Source: Treponema maltophilum ATCC 51939 (lineage in GTDB: Bacteria > Spirochaetota > Spirochaetia > Treponematales > Treponemataceae). Taken from it: a DNA stretch of 64,000 nt. Below, piece after piece: positions 43,762 through 53,306 of this stretch; positions within the stretch are counted from its first letter, which is position 1; every line of letters begins with the position of its first letter. The stretch is from positions 389,490 through 453,489 of the forward strand of contig NZ_KE332518.1 of the NCBI RefSeq assembly GCF_000413055.1. The letters run 5' to 3'. The notes beneath the pieces are model-generated. The model was not told the DNA's origin and did no database searches. It saw only the letters and a list, made by a program, of their open reading frames with translations. The translations under genes and the position numbers were made by a program.

Positions 43762-45846
43762 TTATTGATTCTTTTTACGCTTTTCTTCGTATTCTTTTAT
43801 CAGCGTTTCGGCAATGCCCGTCGGAACCTTTCCGTATTTTTCGAATTCCATCGAGAATTCCGCCTTGCCCTGAGTTAAAGAACGCAAAACCGTCGAAAAG
43901 CCGAACATTTCGCTTAAGGGAACTTCGGCATCGACGCGGCTGAAATTGCCGTCTTCGGTGGACGAAATGATAATACCGCGTCTTTGATTGATGACGGCAA
44001 AAATGTTTCCCTGAAATTCGGTGGGGCCTTCGATCGAAACCTTCATAATCGGTTCCAAAATAACCGGCTTTGCTTTTAAGTACGCTTCGCGGAATCCGCC
44101 GATCGCCGCTTGCTGGAATGCAATATCGGAAGAGTCTACCGGGTGCGATTGGCCGTCGTTTATCGTCGCTTTAATGCCGACGATGGGGAAGCCGATCAGG
44201 GCGCCCTTTGTCATCGAAGCTCTGAAGCCTTTATCGCAGGACGGAATAAATTCGTTCGGAATGGCACCGCCTTTTATGGCATCGACAAACTCGTAATCTT
44301 TGCCTTCCAGCGGTTCGAGGAAGCCGGCGACGCGGCCGTACTGTCCGGAACCTCCGGTTTGCTTTTTATGCGTATAGTTGAAGTCGGCATGCTGGGTAAT
44401 CGTTTCGCGGTAGGCAACCTGCGGCATACCCGTTTCGACTTCGCACTTATATTCACGCCTCATGCGTTCGATGTATACTTCCAAGTGAAGCTCGCCCATA
44501 CCCTTGATAATCGTTTGGTTCGATTCGGGGTCCACATACGATTGGAACGTGGGGTCTTCTTTCGTAAAGCGGTTCAAAGCCTTTGCCATTTGGTCGGCCG
44601 ATTTTTTGTCTTTGGGCGTAATGGCGAGCGAAATAACCGGATCGGGCACGTACATTGAAGTCATCGCATAGTTTAAGCTCGGATGGCAGAACGTATCGCC
44701 GGATGCGCAGTCTATGCCGAACAGCGCGACAATGTCGCCCGGAGAACCTTCGTTTATGTCTTCCATTGAAGAAGAGTTCATGCGCACCAAACGGCCTACT
44801 TTGAATTTTTTGCGTGCGCGCGTATTTAAAAGTTCGTCGCCTTTTTTTAAACAGCCCTGATACACGCGGACGTAGGTGAGCTGGCCGTATTGCCCGTCTT
44901 CCAGTTTAAAGCCCAAAGCGACGCAGGGAAGTTTTTCGTCGGCTTTTAATTCGACCGGCGCTTCGTTGTTGTCCAAATCCAAAGCGATGTTTTTTACTTC
45001 GGTCGGGTTCGGAAGGTATTTGATGACGCCGTCCAAAAGCGGCTGAATGCCCTTGTTTTTATATGCCGAACCGAGGAATACGCCGACGAACTGTTCGCTC
45101 AAGGTTCCTTTGCGAATTGCCCGTTCGATCATTTCCTGCGTTTCCTTACCTTCGAGCATGGCTTCCATAAGTTCGTCGTCGAACATGGACGCGGCATCCA
45201 AAAGTTCTTCGCGGTATTTTGCCGCATCGGCTTGCAAGTGTGCGGGAATTTCGGCGTAGCGCAATTCGGTACCGTTATCGCCTTCAAAATAAATCGCCTT
45301 CATCGTGATAAGATCGACAACGCCTTCGAGCTTGTCTTCCAGTCCGATCGGGATTTCCATCATGTACGCGTTAAGGCCGAGTTTTTCCCGCAGCTGCATG
45401 CGGACTTTAAAAGGGTTCGCGCCCGTGCGGTCGCATTTGTTGACAAAGGCGATTCTCGGAACATGGTAGCGTTTTAATTGGCGGTCTACGGTTATTGACT
45501 GCGACTGAACGCCGCCGACGGAACACAAAACCAAAATGGCTCCGTCCAAAACGCGCAAAGAACGTTCGACTTCAACGGTAAAGTCGACGTGGCCGGGCGT
45601 ATCGATAACATTGACGGTGTAATCTTTCCATTTAACCTGTGTGGATGCGGACTGAATCGTAATACCGCGTTCCCGCTCCAGTTCCATATTGTCCATTACG
45701 GCACCGACTCCGTCTTTTCCGCGTACTTCATGGATGGCATGAATTTTGTCGCAATAAAAAAGAATACGTTCGGACAGGGTTGTTTTTCCCGAGTCAATAT
45801 GGGCACTGATACCGATATTTCTCATCTTTGAAATATCAAAACTCAT
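43762..45846 (-). CDS. fusA: Elongation factor G
   Basis: 694 residues. G1 [10 protein letters not shown]3 DTPGH and G4 NKCD are intact, with domains II-V complete through [14 protein letters not shown] and [27 protein letters not shown]. The Ser in AHIDSGKTT places it with the spirochaete/mitochondrial-type EF-G rather than the E. coli type (AHIDAGKTT). It catalyses translocation. It has its own promoter at 45922..45950 and a leader of about 70 nt with the small hairpin TTGCAGA/TCTGCAA. Confidence 0.97.
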   Translation of the reverse strand: MSFDISKMRNIGISAHIDSGKTTLSERILFYCDKIHAIHEVRGKDGVGAVMDNMELERERGITIQSASTQVKWKDYTVNVIDTPGHVDFTVEVERSLRVLDGAILVLCSVGGVQSQSITVDRQLKRYHVPRIAFVNKCDRTGANPFKVRMQLREKLGLNAYMMEIPIGLEDKLEGVVDLITMKAIYFEGDNGTELRYAEIPAHLQADAAKYREELLDAASMFDDELMEAMLEGKETQEMIERAIRKGTLSEQFVGVFLGSAYKNKGIQPLLDGVIKYLPNPTEVKNIALDLDNNEAPVELKADEKLPCVALGFKLEDGQYGQLTYVRVYQGCLKKGDELLNTRARKKFKVGRLVRMNSSSMEDINEGSPGDIVALFGIDCASGDTFCHPSLNYAMTSMYVPDPVISLAITPKDKKSADQMAKALNRFTKEDPTFQSYVDPESNQTIIKGMGELHLEVYIERMRREYKCEVETGMPQVAYRETITQHADFNYTHKKQTGGSGQYGRVAGFLEPLEGKDYEFVDAIKGGAIPNEFIPSCDKGFRASMTKGALIGFPIVGIKATINDGQSHPVDSSDIAFQQAAIGGFREAYLKAKPVILEPIMKVSIEGPTEFQGNIFAVINQRRGIIISSTEDGNFSRVDAEVPLSEMFGFSTVLRSLTQGKAEFSMEFEKYGKVPTGIAETLIKEYEEKRKKNQ

Positions 45847-45921
45847 AGTTTTAGTACCTCTCTCTTACTGGTTTTGCAGAATCTGCAAGGATTTTCAGTA
45901 TAAAAACATCTAATGCAATAT

Positions 45922-45950
45922 AGTATAGCGAAAAAGGTCAAAAAGAGCAA
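45922..45950 (-). promoter_or_regulatory. Predicted fusA promoter
   Basis: Minus strand TTGCTC, 17 bp, TATACT, 76 bp before the ATG. Confidence 0.6.
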
Positions 45951-45994
45951 GCGGCGTGTAAAAATCAGATGCCGCGCCCAAAACTCGCATACAC

Positions 45995-46320
45995 TTACGG
46001 CTTTGCCGACATCGTATGAAACCTGTACGAAGCGTACAGGTTTCAACCCGAGTTTGCCTTACGGCAAACATCGCGTGCCGGTATGGGAATTGCACTTCCA
46101 TGTGCAATTCCCAACTTGAGTTTGCTTCGCAAACTCGAAAACCTACGGCTTTGCCGACATCGTATGAACCTGTACGAAGCGTACAGGTTTCAACCCGAGT
46201 TTGCCTTACGGCAAACATCGCGTGCCGGTATGGGAATTGCACTTCCGTGTGCAATTCCCAACTCGAGTTTGCTTCGCAAACTCGGAAACCTACGGCTTTG
46301 CCGGCGTCCGTGCCGGTACA
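45995..46320. repeat. Palindrome array 3: tandem repeat of a ~148-bp four-hairpin unit
   Basis: Unit 1 (45995-46143) and unit 2 (46144-46290) are nearly identical, and a third partial unit starts at 46291. Each begins TACGGCTTTGCCGACATCG and holds four palindromes: CCTGTAC-GAAGC-GTACAGG, GTTTGCCTTACGGCAAAC, TGGGAATTGCA/TGCAATTCCCA and GAGTTTGCTTCGCAAACTC. Differences between units lie mostly in loops and linkers (for example CCATGTG against CCGTGTG). Open frames across it are by-products of the repeat. It lies between the terminator of the flavoprotein gene and the fusA promoter. Confidence 0.85.
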
Positions 46321-46338
46321 TTAATATACTGACGGGAC

Positions 46339-46365
46339 ATAAAAAAGGCCGCCCGAAGGGCGGCC
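46339..46365 (-). terminator. Rho-independent terminator of the flavoprotein gene
   Basis: Minus strand GGCCGCCC-TTC-GGGCGGCC followed by TTTTTTAT. Two weaker hairpins (GCTTTGC/GCAAAGC and GCTGCAG/CTGCAGC) precede it after the stop. Confidence 0.92.
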
Positions 46366-46461
46366 GCTTGCTTTGCCGTCGCCGAAGGCGGAGCAAAGCA
46401 AAAGAGGGGCGAGCTGCAGAAAAACCGAATGTTTTAAGAAAGGTTCCTGCAGCCTTTTCCC

Positions 46462-48720
46462 TTATTTTGTTAAACCGGCTTTTTTCATAGCCGTCGCGAG
46501 CGCTTCTTTGAAAGCGGTCGACGTCATGGTCGCGCCGGAAACCGTGTCGAGCTGTGCGCTTTGTTTTTGCAGCGCCTGCTCGGTCAGTTTTGCGATCGCT
46601 TCGGGGCCGATGCCGGGCGTTTCGGAGTGTTTGATCACTTTGATGTCCGTCATTTTGCCGTCTTTAACCGTAATCTGTACGCGAACGGTTCCGCCCATAC
46701 CCTTGTCGGATGCGCCCGTAAAGGTATTGTTTGCTGCACCCGACATACTCGTATAGTTGAAGATGGAACCGGATGCCGCAGTCGTTTTTTGACCGGATGC
46801 GATAGCCTTCAATTCGGCTTCTTTGTCCGAATGCGTTTTCGTTGCGCGCGTGGAACCGCGGGGCGCAAAGAACGAAGCTTTGTCGGTCTTCGTCTTGTAG
46901 TTCGTTTCATCGCCGGCAAATGCGGGATCGAGCGCCGTGCTCGCCGTCGCAAATCCGTCTTTGTCAACGGAAGCGGCCGAGCGGCCTGCGATATAACCCG
47001 CCGTGATAACGCGGCCCAAACCGTGCACTCTCATACCGCCGGCGGATTCGCCCGCGCAAAAGAGGTTCGGAATGAGTTTTCCGTGCAAGTCGACAACCTG
47101 CATTTTGTCGTCGACGCGCAAACCCGCAAGCGTGTCGTGGATGTTCGATACCGCCCACAGTGCATAAAAAGGTCCGGTTTTGATTTGGTTTTTAAGCGTG
47201 GTTTTTCCCCAATCGTCGTCTTTTCCGGCCGCGACAAACGAATTGTAGCGGTTAACCGTGTTGACGAGGGTTTTGGGATCCATCTTGATGTTTTCGTAGT
47301 ATTTGTTGACAATTTTTTGTGCGAGTTCTTCAAGCGTGTCCGCTTTGAACGCATAGCCGCCTTCGAAATCGAGAACGCCCTGTTCCATAACCCAGTCGTT
47401 GCGTTTTGCGGCCGCGTCGTCGACGATCGCCCATACCGGGCCGCCGTAGCATTCGGCGTTTCCGTCGCCGTCCGCGTCGATAAATACGCTCGATGCGGCG
47501 CTGTTAAAAAAGCGCTGATATTCGGGACCGGGGAATACTCCGCGATAATCGTCTTCGTTGGCAAAGCGCTGGCCGAGCATGTTGACGACGATCATGCTGT
47601 TGAGATCCATTTCGATACCGGTTGCTCTCGAAATCGCCCAGAGTTTGCTGTCTCTCATAAAACCGCGGCCGTAGCCGTACTGGCAGCCGATGCGGTTCGG
47701 CGCTTTCATCTGCGCGCCGCCTTCGGTCATTTGATAAGACGAAAGCGACATAAGAGCGGCACCGATTTCCATTGCGGCGATTTCACCCGATGCATCCTGA
47801 TCGGAGAAGGGCATGCCTCCCAAGCCGTCGTATTCGGGGCCGAGGCGCGGGTCGAACATCGTGCGGAATTGCACGTTGCCGGTCGAACCGCCGGTTGCGA
47901 TGATAACGGCTTTGTTCGCTTTAATGTTCAGCGTTTTTTTCGTGTTGTCGATGTTCCCTTCCGTCATAAGGCTCGTAAGCGGTTTGCTTTCGCCGGGCAA
48001 AATGTGCGGCGTATAGCTTGCCTGTACGCCCAATACTTTTCCGGATTGAACGCCTTCGCGGTAGATTTTGTCCATGTGGTAGTTCAAAAGGAATTTCGCA
48101 CCCTTGTCGCGCAGTGATTTTTCGAGCGGACGGGTAATTGCGACGCCTGCAGCTGTCGTGCCGGTGTATTCGTTTTTCCATTCGCCGCTGTCGGAATAGG
48201 TCATGCGTCCGACGCTGTCCGGATCCGATCCGCCGTCGCGGTAGTAATTGCGAACCATCGGTTCGATTTCCAAAATCTTAACGCCGTTCTTTAAAATAAA
48301 GTCGTACGCTTTTGCCATGCTGTTCGCAACGGAACGCACTTGGGAAAATTCGTTAAAACGCGAATCGACCGCTTGACCTCTGGTATGATCGTAGTAATAC
48401 AAGTCGGCCGAATCTTCGATGCCCCATTCTTTTTGCGAAACCGTGCTGCCGCCTGAGTGAAGCTGACCTTCGCTGACCGCCGCGTGTCCGCCGACATCCC
48501 AGTTCGTTTCCACGAACAAAACGGATGCGCCGTCTTCGATCGCTTTAAGACCGGCGGGCAAACCTGCTCCGCCTGCTCCGACGATGACGACATCGGCCTG
48601 ATAGTCCCATTTGACTTTTGCGGTACCGTTGCCGCATCCTGCAGCCAGCAAAAGTATCGTGACCAAACAAACAGATAAAACCGCAATTTTTGATACAATG
48701 CGATTGTCCGATAATTTCAT
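46462..48720 (-). CDS. Fumarate reductase-like flavoprotein lipoprotein with C-terminal FMN-binding domain
   Basis: 752 residues. A lipoprotein signal peptide ends LLLAAGC (C29 or so). FAD domain with VVIVGAGGAGLPAG and GGHAAVSEGQLHSGG, and the GFMRDSKLWAISRATG/MVHGLGRVITAG-type regions of the fumarate reductase/urocanate reductase family. The C-terminal FMN_bind domain (about 650-750) carries DTVSGATMTS, the ApbE flavinylation site. There is no CxxCH haem motif, so electrons must arrive through the flavins. It should be an extracytoplasmic reductase of fumarate, urocanate or another enoate. Own promoter and terminator. Confidence 0.9.
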   Translation of the reverse strand: MKLSDNRIVSKIAVLSVCLVTILLLAAGCGNGTAKVKWDYQADVVIVGAGGAGLPAGLKAIEDGASVLFVETNWDVGGHAAVSEGQLHSGGSTVSQKEWGIEDSADLYYYDHTRGQAVDSRFNEFSQVRSVANSMAKAYDFILKNGVKILEIEPMVRNYYRDGGSDPDSVGRMTYSDSGEWKNEYTGTTAAGVAITRPLEKSLRDKGAKFLLNYHMDKIYREGVQSGKVLGVQASYTPHILPGESKPLTSLMTEGNIDNTKKTLNIKANKAVIIATGGSTGNVQFRTMFDPRLGPEYDGLGGMPFSDQDASGEIAAMEIGAALMSLSSYQMTEGGAQMKAPNRIGCQYGYGRGFMRDSKLWAISRATGIEMDLNSMIVVNMLGQRFANEDDYRGVFPGPEYQRFFNSAASSVFIDADGDGNAECYGGPVWAIVDDAAAKRNDWVMEQGVLDFEGGYAFKADTLEELAQKIVNKYYENIKMDPKTLVNTVNRYNSFVAAGKDDDWGKTTLKNQIKTGPFYALWAVSNIHDTLAGLRVDDKMQVVDLHGKLIPNLFCAGESAGGMRVHGLGRVITAGYIAGRSAASVDKDGFATASTALDPAFAGDETNYKTKTDKASFFAPRGSTRATKTHSDKEAELKAIASGQKTTAASGSIFNYTSMSGAANNTFTGASDKGMGGTVRVQITVKDGKMTDIKVIKHSETPGIGPEAIAKLTEQALQKQSAQLDTVSGATMTSTAFKEALATAMKKAGLTK

Positions 48721-48815
48721 AAAAACCTCCTATGAAATCCCTTGCACTTTTTGTGCTTTTTAACAAATAAGTATAAAAAAGCGGCGCGCGGTTATACGCC
48801 CCGCTTTCAAGTCGT

Positions 48816-48844
48816 ATTATACTTTTTTCGAATATTTTTGTCCA
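48816..48844 (-). promoter_or_regulatory. Predicted promoter of the flavoprotein gene
   Basis: Minus strand TGGACA, 17 bp, TATAAT. The leader is about 90 nt with AGGAGG before the ATG at 48720 and a GC-rich hairpin AGCGGGGCG...CGCCGCT. Confidence 0.6.
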
Positions 48845-48881
48845 GATTTTTATCGAATATTTTTTATCGATTTTACGGGTC

Positions 48882-50144
48882 TTACAGATCCGGCGCGTGT
48901 TTCAAAAGATAATCTTCGGCTTCTTTCGACCACAGCATATCGCTTTTTTGTACGATTTTTGCAAGTTCGGCGAAAAACGGATCGGTTTTGCCTTTTGCTT
49001 CAAAATCGGCTAAAGCGGTCAGCGGCAGTTTTTTATGCGTATAAATCAGCTTTTTGCCGCCGGGAATCTTATCCAAATTGATAACCGTGTCGGCGACTTG
49101 GTCGAGTCCGCCCACGTGCGTAATCATCGTAACCGGGTTGAGTTCGCCTTTGGCCATCATGTGCAAAGATTCTTTTATGTCGTCGGTATTGCCGCCCGAA
49201 GTGCCGACCACGTGGTGGGATTCGTAGTGGACATTGTAAAAGTTGTACATTGCGCTGAACGACGGGTCGGTGGGGCCTGCAAAAAAGTTCAAACAGCCGT
49301 CTTTGCCGCACAGGCTGTCGCCGAGTTCCACAACGGGCTTTACGGGCGCAAACACGAATACGTCGTCATAGAGTTTGCCGCCGTTAAGTTCTTTTAACTT
49401 TGCGGCCGGATCTTTAATGTCGCGCGTGTTCACATACACGAGTTTTACTCCGTGCTTTGCCGCTTCGGACGGCGGTAAAAGGCTTTCGGCTCTTTGCAGC
49501 CGCGCATCGTCGATGTCGGTTACAACCAAAAAACCGGGTTTGCGCGGATTGTGAACGGCGTAATCGATCGCCGTAAGTCCCATAGGGCCGACTCCCGCCA
49601 AAAGGGCAAGCGAGCCGCCTTCGACGATTCCCATGCGGTGTTCGTAGCTTCCCGCCGTGGTGTGGTACTGTGCGTGGAAGGCTCCGACAACGCAGGATAC
49701 CGGCTCCGAAAGAGAGCCCATAAAAAAGTTGTCGGCCTTGTATTCCAAAAGGCAGCCCAACTCCATAACTTCGGCAGGAATGATGATATAGGTCGCATCG
49801 CCTCCGATATGGGCGTATGAATAGCCGGGCGCCCACAGCGTGCCGTCTTTGTTCAGCGCGGGCTGTATGGCGAACTTTTGCCCCGCCTTAAATTGGTGCT
49901 GCCATTTTTTGCCGACTTCAACCAGCGTTCCGCAAAATTCGTGCCCGATAATAACCGGATTTTCAGACAGCTTTGCGCGCACGCGTTTATGCGCGTCGCC
50001 CTGCATGGCAAGCTTGTGGCTCGACATACATACCGAATCGGAAACGATTTCCGCAAGGATTTCGTCGTCTTTAATGGGCGGAAGTTCGAATTCTTCCAGC
50101 CTCAAATCGTTTACTCCGTATAAACGGACAGCTTTTGTTTTCAT
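48882..50144 (-). CDS. Zinc-binding MDR dehydrogenase, L-sorbose-1-phosphate reductase-like
   Basis: 420 residues from 50144; a longer in-frame version would run through the hairpin cassette. Medium-chain dehydrogenase: catalytic Cys39 in SDSVCMSSHK, GHEFCG, and a nucleotide-binding LLAGVGPMGLTAID. The length and the SDSVCMSSHK/TTAGSYEHRMGI features resemble SorE-type L-sorbose-1-phosphate reductases, which make glucitol 6-phosphate. The adjacent SDR resembles glucitol-6-phosphate dehydrogenase, which would complete the route to fructose 6-phosphate. Substrate assignment is inference. Its leader is cassette C plus array 4, separating it from the kinase gene by 420 bp. Confidence 0.82.
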   Translation of the reverse strand: MKTKAVRLYGVNDLRLEEFELPPIKDDEILAEIVSDSVCMSSHKLAMQGDAHKRVRAKLSENPVIIGHEFCGTLVEVGKKWQHQFKAGQKFAIQPALNKDGTLWAPGYSYAHIGGDATYIIIPAEVMELGCLLEYKADNFFMGSLSEPVSCVVGAFHAQYHTTAGSYEHRMGIVEGGSLALLAGVGPMGLTAIDYAVHNPRKPGFLVVTDIDDARLQRAESLLPPSEAAKHGVKLVYVNTRDIKDPAAKLKELNGGKLYDDVFVFAPVKPVVELGDSLCGKDGCLNFFAGPTDPSFSAMYNFYNVHYESHHVVGTSGGNTDDIKESLHMMAKGELNPVTMITHVGGLDQVADTVINLDKIPGGKKLIYTHKKLPLTALADFEAKGKTDPFFAELAKIVQKSDMLWSKEAEDYLLKHAPDL

Positions 50145-50149
50145 ACACA

Positions 50150-50313
50150 CTCCTATAAAAACTTTTGCAGGGAATGTCAATTCCCGAAAAAGTTTTTTCA
50201 GCGCTTTCGTAAACGTTAGGTGAGAAAGCGTAATAAATAAACGAGTTTGCAACGCAAACTCGGAATAAAAAGCGACGACGCTATTTCAGTCGGCGCTTTT
50301 TATCATAACTCCT
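50150..50313 (-). repeat. Hairpin cassette, copy C, in the MDR dehydrogenase leader
   Basis: Minus strand: TATAGGAG, hairpin a ATAAAAAGCG/CGCTTTTTAT with loop GACTGAAATAG (50265-50303), hairpin b CGAGTTTGC-GTT-GCAAACTCG (50242-50262), hairpin c CGCTTTC/GAAAGCG with TTTCTCACC (50201-50230), hairpin d AAAAACTTTTT/AAAAGTTTTT with inner GGGAA-TTGACA-TTCCC (50157-50197), then AGGAG and the ATG. After the upstream GGAG a six-codon ORF (ATG ATA AAA AGC GCC GAC TGA) runs into hairpin a. Confidence 0.85.
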
Positions 50314-50324
50314 ATAAAAACTTT

Positions 50325-50545
50325 TATTTAGGGGAAGGAAGACACTTTTGCGACTAAAAGTTTCTTCCTTCCCCTAAAACCCCTTCTATCTTCCAAATGA
50401 CGCTTAAGGGCTACCGCCCTTAAGAATCCCAACCTATCCACAATACTGCCACTGATGGCAGTAAACACCAGCTTCGAGTATTTTTGCTTTCGCAAAAAAA
50501 CTCGACGGACATTTCCCTGTACAGGCATCCTGCCCTAACTTTCTC
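50325..50545. repeat. Palindrome array 4 between the FGGY kinase and MDR genes
   Basis: 50328-50377 is the exact reverse complement of the 50-bp hairpin at 28190-28239. 50403-50424 is CTTAAGGGC-TACC-GCCCTTAAG, matching 28143-28164 inverted. A TACTGCCA/TGGCAGTA hairpin follows at about 50446-50466 and a CGAGTATTTTTGC/GCAAAAAAACTCG stem at about 50475-50505. The linker between the first two modules (ATCTTCCAAATGACG) is also shared with array 2. No gene is visible. Confidence 0.8.
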
Positions 50546-50564
50546 CAAAATGCAGCACCAAAAG

Positions 50565-52085
50565 TTAAATCCGGGTTTCATTCATCCATGCTTTTTTATA
50601 CGCTTCGTAGCCAGTTACGGGTGCTTTTTCGACCGCCGTGTAGGCTATGTCGGCGTTTTTGCCGAGGTCGCGTATCGGTTTGCCGCTTAGAGCCATAACG
50701 GCCGCTATCGCCGCACCGCACGCGGTCGCTTCGGCAATGCCGGTTAAAAATATTTCGTTTTCCGGAAGCGCCGAAGCAAGCAGGGCATTGTATAATTTGT
50801 TTTTGCGGAAACCTCCTTCCGTAAAGACCTTTGTACCTTTTTTTAGTCCCGAACGCCGAAGCGCGGTTTCGGTTTGTATAACCAGCGACAAATCGAGCAG
50901 GGCAAAAAAGCGCTGTTCGTCCCGTATAATGTGCGGCAGTTTTGCGCCTTTTTGCATGTCTTCAAGGGAATAAAAGGTACCGCGTTCGCGGATGCCCGGC
51001 TTTGAACCGGTGAACTGCCCGGAACCCGCAACGATTTCGGGCATAAGGAAGGTGTCTTTTTCATTCAATACTTCCTGCGTTTTGCCGAAATCGAACGAGG
51101 GAAATTGTTCCGTATTGTGTACTTTTTTGTACAAACTTATATACGTGTCGAATTCCATGCCGCCCACAAAGATGGCGGTTTTTATGGGGCGGCGGAACGC
51201 CGATTGGTTGAAAAAGACGATTTTTCCGATGTCGTCTTCGTTAAAAGCCAATTCATCCTGCGGGTGCATGCATACGCACCAAGTGCCCGTCGAATTGAGC
51301 ACAAAGTCGCCCGTGTCGTCTTTTGCAAAGTAGGGCAAAAGCGATGCGTTTGAATCGTGGATTCCCATGGTTACGAGGGTCGAGCGGTCGAGTCCGGAGC
51401 GTTTTGCCGCTTCCTCGGTCAGCGTGCCGAGCGCTTCGCAAGTGTTTTTATACTTCGTCGGAAGAAGCGGCCGGATTCCCAGCGTGTCGGTTACGGGCGA
51501 CCAATCGCTTTTTTTGTGGTCCCACAAATAGCTGTGACAGCCGCAATACGTCGGTTCGGTTCCCGCAATGCCGGTAAACACATAGCCCCAATACTGGGGG
51601 AAATTCAAAATAGTGCGCGTTTGGGCGAATTCCGCGGCAAAATGTTTTTGCACATACATAATGCCCTTTGCGGGATTTATGAGCGACCCGAACGCCGGCG
51701 TATACGTGCTGCGCTGCAAGTCGGCTTTGCTTCCGCATTTTTTATAAAATTCGTTTTGGAATTGTTCACCCGGCTCGTGCGTGTAAAGAACCGACGGGAC
51801 GCACACTTTTCCGTCCTTATCGATGCAGACAAAGGTTGCCCCGTGCGTCGTTACCGACAGCGCTTTAATCGGATACTTTTGCGCGAAAGTGCGCAATTGC
51901 TCGAAAAACCAATCTTCCATTCCCGCCAAATCGTGCGCTTCGACTTGAGCGCCCGTATCCGGCTCGCGGACTTTCAGCGGCTCAAACGTTTTGTACACCG
52001 CATCGAGCTGATGCAGGTTTTCATCGTATACGGCAACTTTTTTGTTCGTCATGCCGATGTCTATAACGGCAACAGCATATTCCAT
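50565..52085 (-). CDS. FGGY-family carbohydrate kinase
   Basis: 506 residues, ASKHA fold. N-terminal phosphate-binding AVIDIGMTNKKVAVYD, a central TMGIHDSNASLLPY carrying the catalytic Asp, and a C-terminal FTEGGFRKNKLYNALLAS region. The branch resembles rhamnulokinase/L-fuculokinase-like enzymes of ketose and deoxyketose pathways. Its neighbours suggest it phosphorylates a ketose or polyol that the SDR or MDR then processes. Behind AGGAG, 35 bp after the SDR gene. Confidence 0.9.
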   Translation of the reverse strand: MEYAVAVIDIGMTNKKVAVYDENLHQLDAVYKTFEPLKVREPDTGAQVEAHDLAGMEDWFFEQLRTFAQKYPIKALSVTTHGATFVCIDKDGKVCVPSVLYTHEPGEQFQNEFYKKCGSKADLQRSTYTPAFGSLINPAKGIMYVQKHFAAEFAQTRTILNFPQYWGYVFTGIAGTEPTYCGCHSYLWDHKKSDWSPVTDTLGIRPLLPTKYKNTCEALGTLTEEAAKRSGLDRSTLVTMGIHDSNASLLPYFAKDDTGDFVLNSTGTWCVCMHPQDELAFNEDDIGKIVFFNQSAFRRPIKTAIFVGGMEFDTYISLYKKVHNTEQFPSFDFGKTQEVLNEKDTFLMPEIVAGSGQFTGSKPGIRERGTFYSLEDMQKGAKLPHIIRDEQRFFALLDLSLVIQTETALRRSGLKKGTKVFTEGGFRKNKLYNALLASALPENEIFLTGIAEATACGAAIAAVMALSGKPIRDLGKNADIAYTAVEKAPVTGYEAYKKAWMNETRI

Positions 52086-52120
52086 AAAGAACTCCTGATT
52101 TCTTTATTCAGCACTTTTAC

Positions 52121-53299
52121 TTAATGCAGCATAACCTGTCCGCCGGTTACCGGAAGTGCTTGGCCCGTTTCGTATGTCTGTTCGACAAGGTAGAGCACGG
52201 CTTTTAAAACGTCCGGGCCGGAACATCCTCTGTTCATCGGAACCTTTGCTTCGTAAAAGGCTTTTACGTCGGCAACCGTTTGTGCGCCGGGAACTTTGCC
52301 GGCTTTTAAGTACTGCACGAACAGGCCTTTTTCCGGATCCGACCACAGCGGCCCGTCGAAAAAGTTTCCGGGGCATATTGCGTTCACTTTAATACCGTAG
52401 GCGACCAATTCCAGCGCAAAACTTTCAACCAATCCTATGCCGCCGAATTTGCCTCCGGCATAAGAGCCGTTTTTATTCGAGCCTTCCAAGCCCGACTTTG
52501 AATTGATTTGAATGATGTCGGTCGGCCATGAAGGGGCGGCCGCGTATTGGCGCTTCATAAGGCGTGCGCAGTGCTTCGTTACGACGGCGAAGGCCGTGTA
52601 GTTTATATCGGTAACAAAACGGAACGAGGCCATGTCCTGCTCCAAAATGCTTGAAGCGCGAAGGACGCCCGCATTGCTTATGCACAGATCCAAGCCGCCG
52701 CAGGTAAGGGCGGCCGTTTCGAACATATTTTCGACGGATTCTTCATCGGCGACGTTTACTTTAACGGCAAAGGCTGTTTGTTTTTTTTCTTCGGCGTTTA
52801 AAGCGGCGGCAAGTTTTTCGGCGCCTTCAAGGTTTAAATCGGCAATAAAGACGACGGCGCCCTGCTTTACCAAACCGCGCACCAGCTCTTCGCCGAAGCC
52901 CTGTGCGCCGCCGGTTACGAGGGCCGTTTTGTTTTTTACGACGTCGGCACGCGAAGCGCAAGACGCGCACGCGCAGTTCCATTCGTTTACCGCACCGCTT
53001 TCGGCTTGCGCAAGAGAGAGCGTGTCGGGCGCCGTTAAAAAGCGCTCGGTTTTTCCTTCAACCGTAAGTTCAATGCATGAGGGAACGGCGCCCTTGTGAA
53101 TCGAAGCGAAAGCCTTTTTTACGGCTGCGGCCGCTTCTTTTTCGTCGTTCGGCACGCCTTCAAAAGCGATGCGCAACGAAGCTTTCCGTTCTTTTTGTGC
53201 GGATTGCGCCGAACCGACGCTTTGTACGATCCACGGTTTTTGCACAAGGTTTATAATCGCGCCGCGGATAATCGGCGCAAAAAATGCTGCGTTTGTCAT
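52121..53299 (-). CDS. SDR oxidoreductase, sorbitol-6-phosphate dehydrogenase-like, with N-terminal extension
   Basis: 392 residues. The SDR domain starts near residue 125: VTGGAQGFG cofactor loop, NAG at SNAGVL, catalytic Ser in INSKSG and YxxxK in SYAGGKFGG, then VNAICPGNFFDGP and VTGGQVML at the end. The NSKSG...KFGGIGLVESFALEL stretch and the terminal VTGGQVM are characteristic of SrlD/GutD glucitol-6-phosphate 2-dehydrogenases. The first 120 residues are an unrelated domain with a Cys cluster (CACASCASR) just before the SDR fold. It lies 7 bp after the PHP gene. Confidence 0.85.
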   Translation of the reverse strand: MTNAAFFAPIIRGAIINLVQKPWIVQSVGSAQSAQKERKASLRIAFEGVPNDEKEAAAAVKKAFASIHKGAVPSCIELTVEGKTERFLTAPDTLSLAQAESGAVNEWNCACASCASRADVVKNKTALVTGGAQGFGEELVRGLVKQGAVVFIADLNLEGAEKLAAALNAEEKKQTAFAVKVNVADEESVENMFETAALTCGGLDLCISNAGVLRASSILEQDMASFRFVTDINYTAFAVVTKHCARLMKRQYAAAPSWPTDIIQINSKSGLEGSNKNGSYAGGKFGGIGLVESFALELVAYGIKVNAICPGNFFDGPLWSDPEKGLFVQYLKAGKVPGAQTVADVKAFYEAKVPMNRGCSGPDVLKAVLYLVEQTYETGQALPVTGGQVMLH

Positions 53300-53306
53300 A
53301 TTTCTT

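Noticed and set aside
45910-46490. Several overlapping open frames on both strands near fusA with internal repeats
   Set aside because: They are created by the tandem 148-bp unit; the repeated peptide follows from the DNA repeat and the frames overlap the fusA promoter and a terminator.
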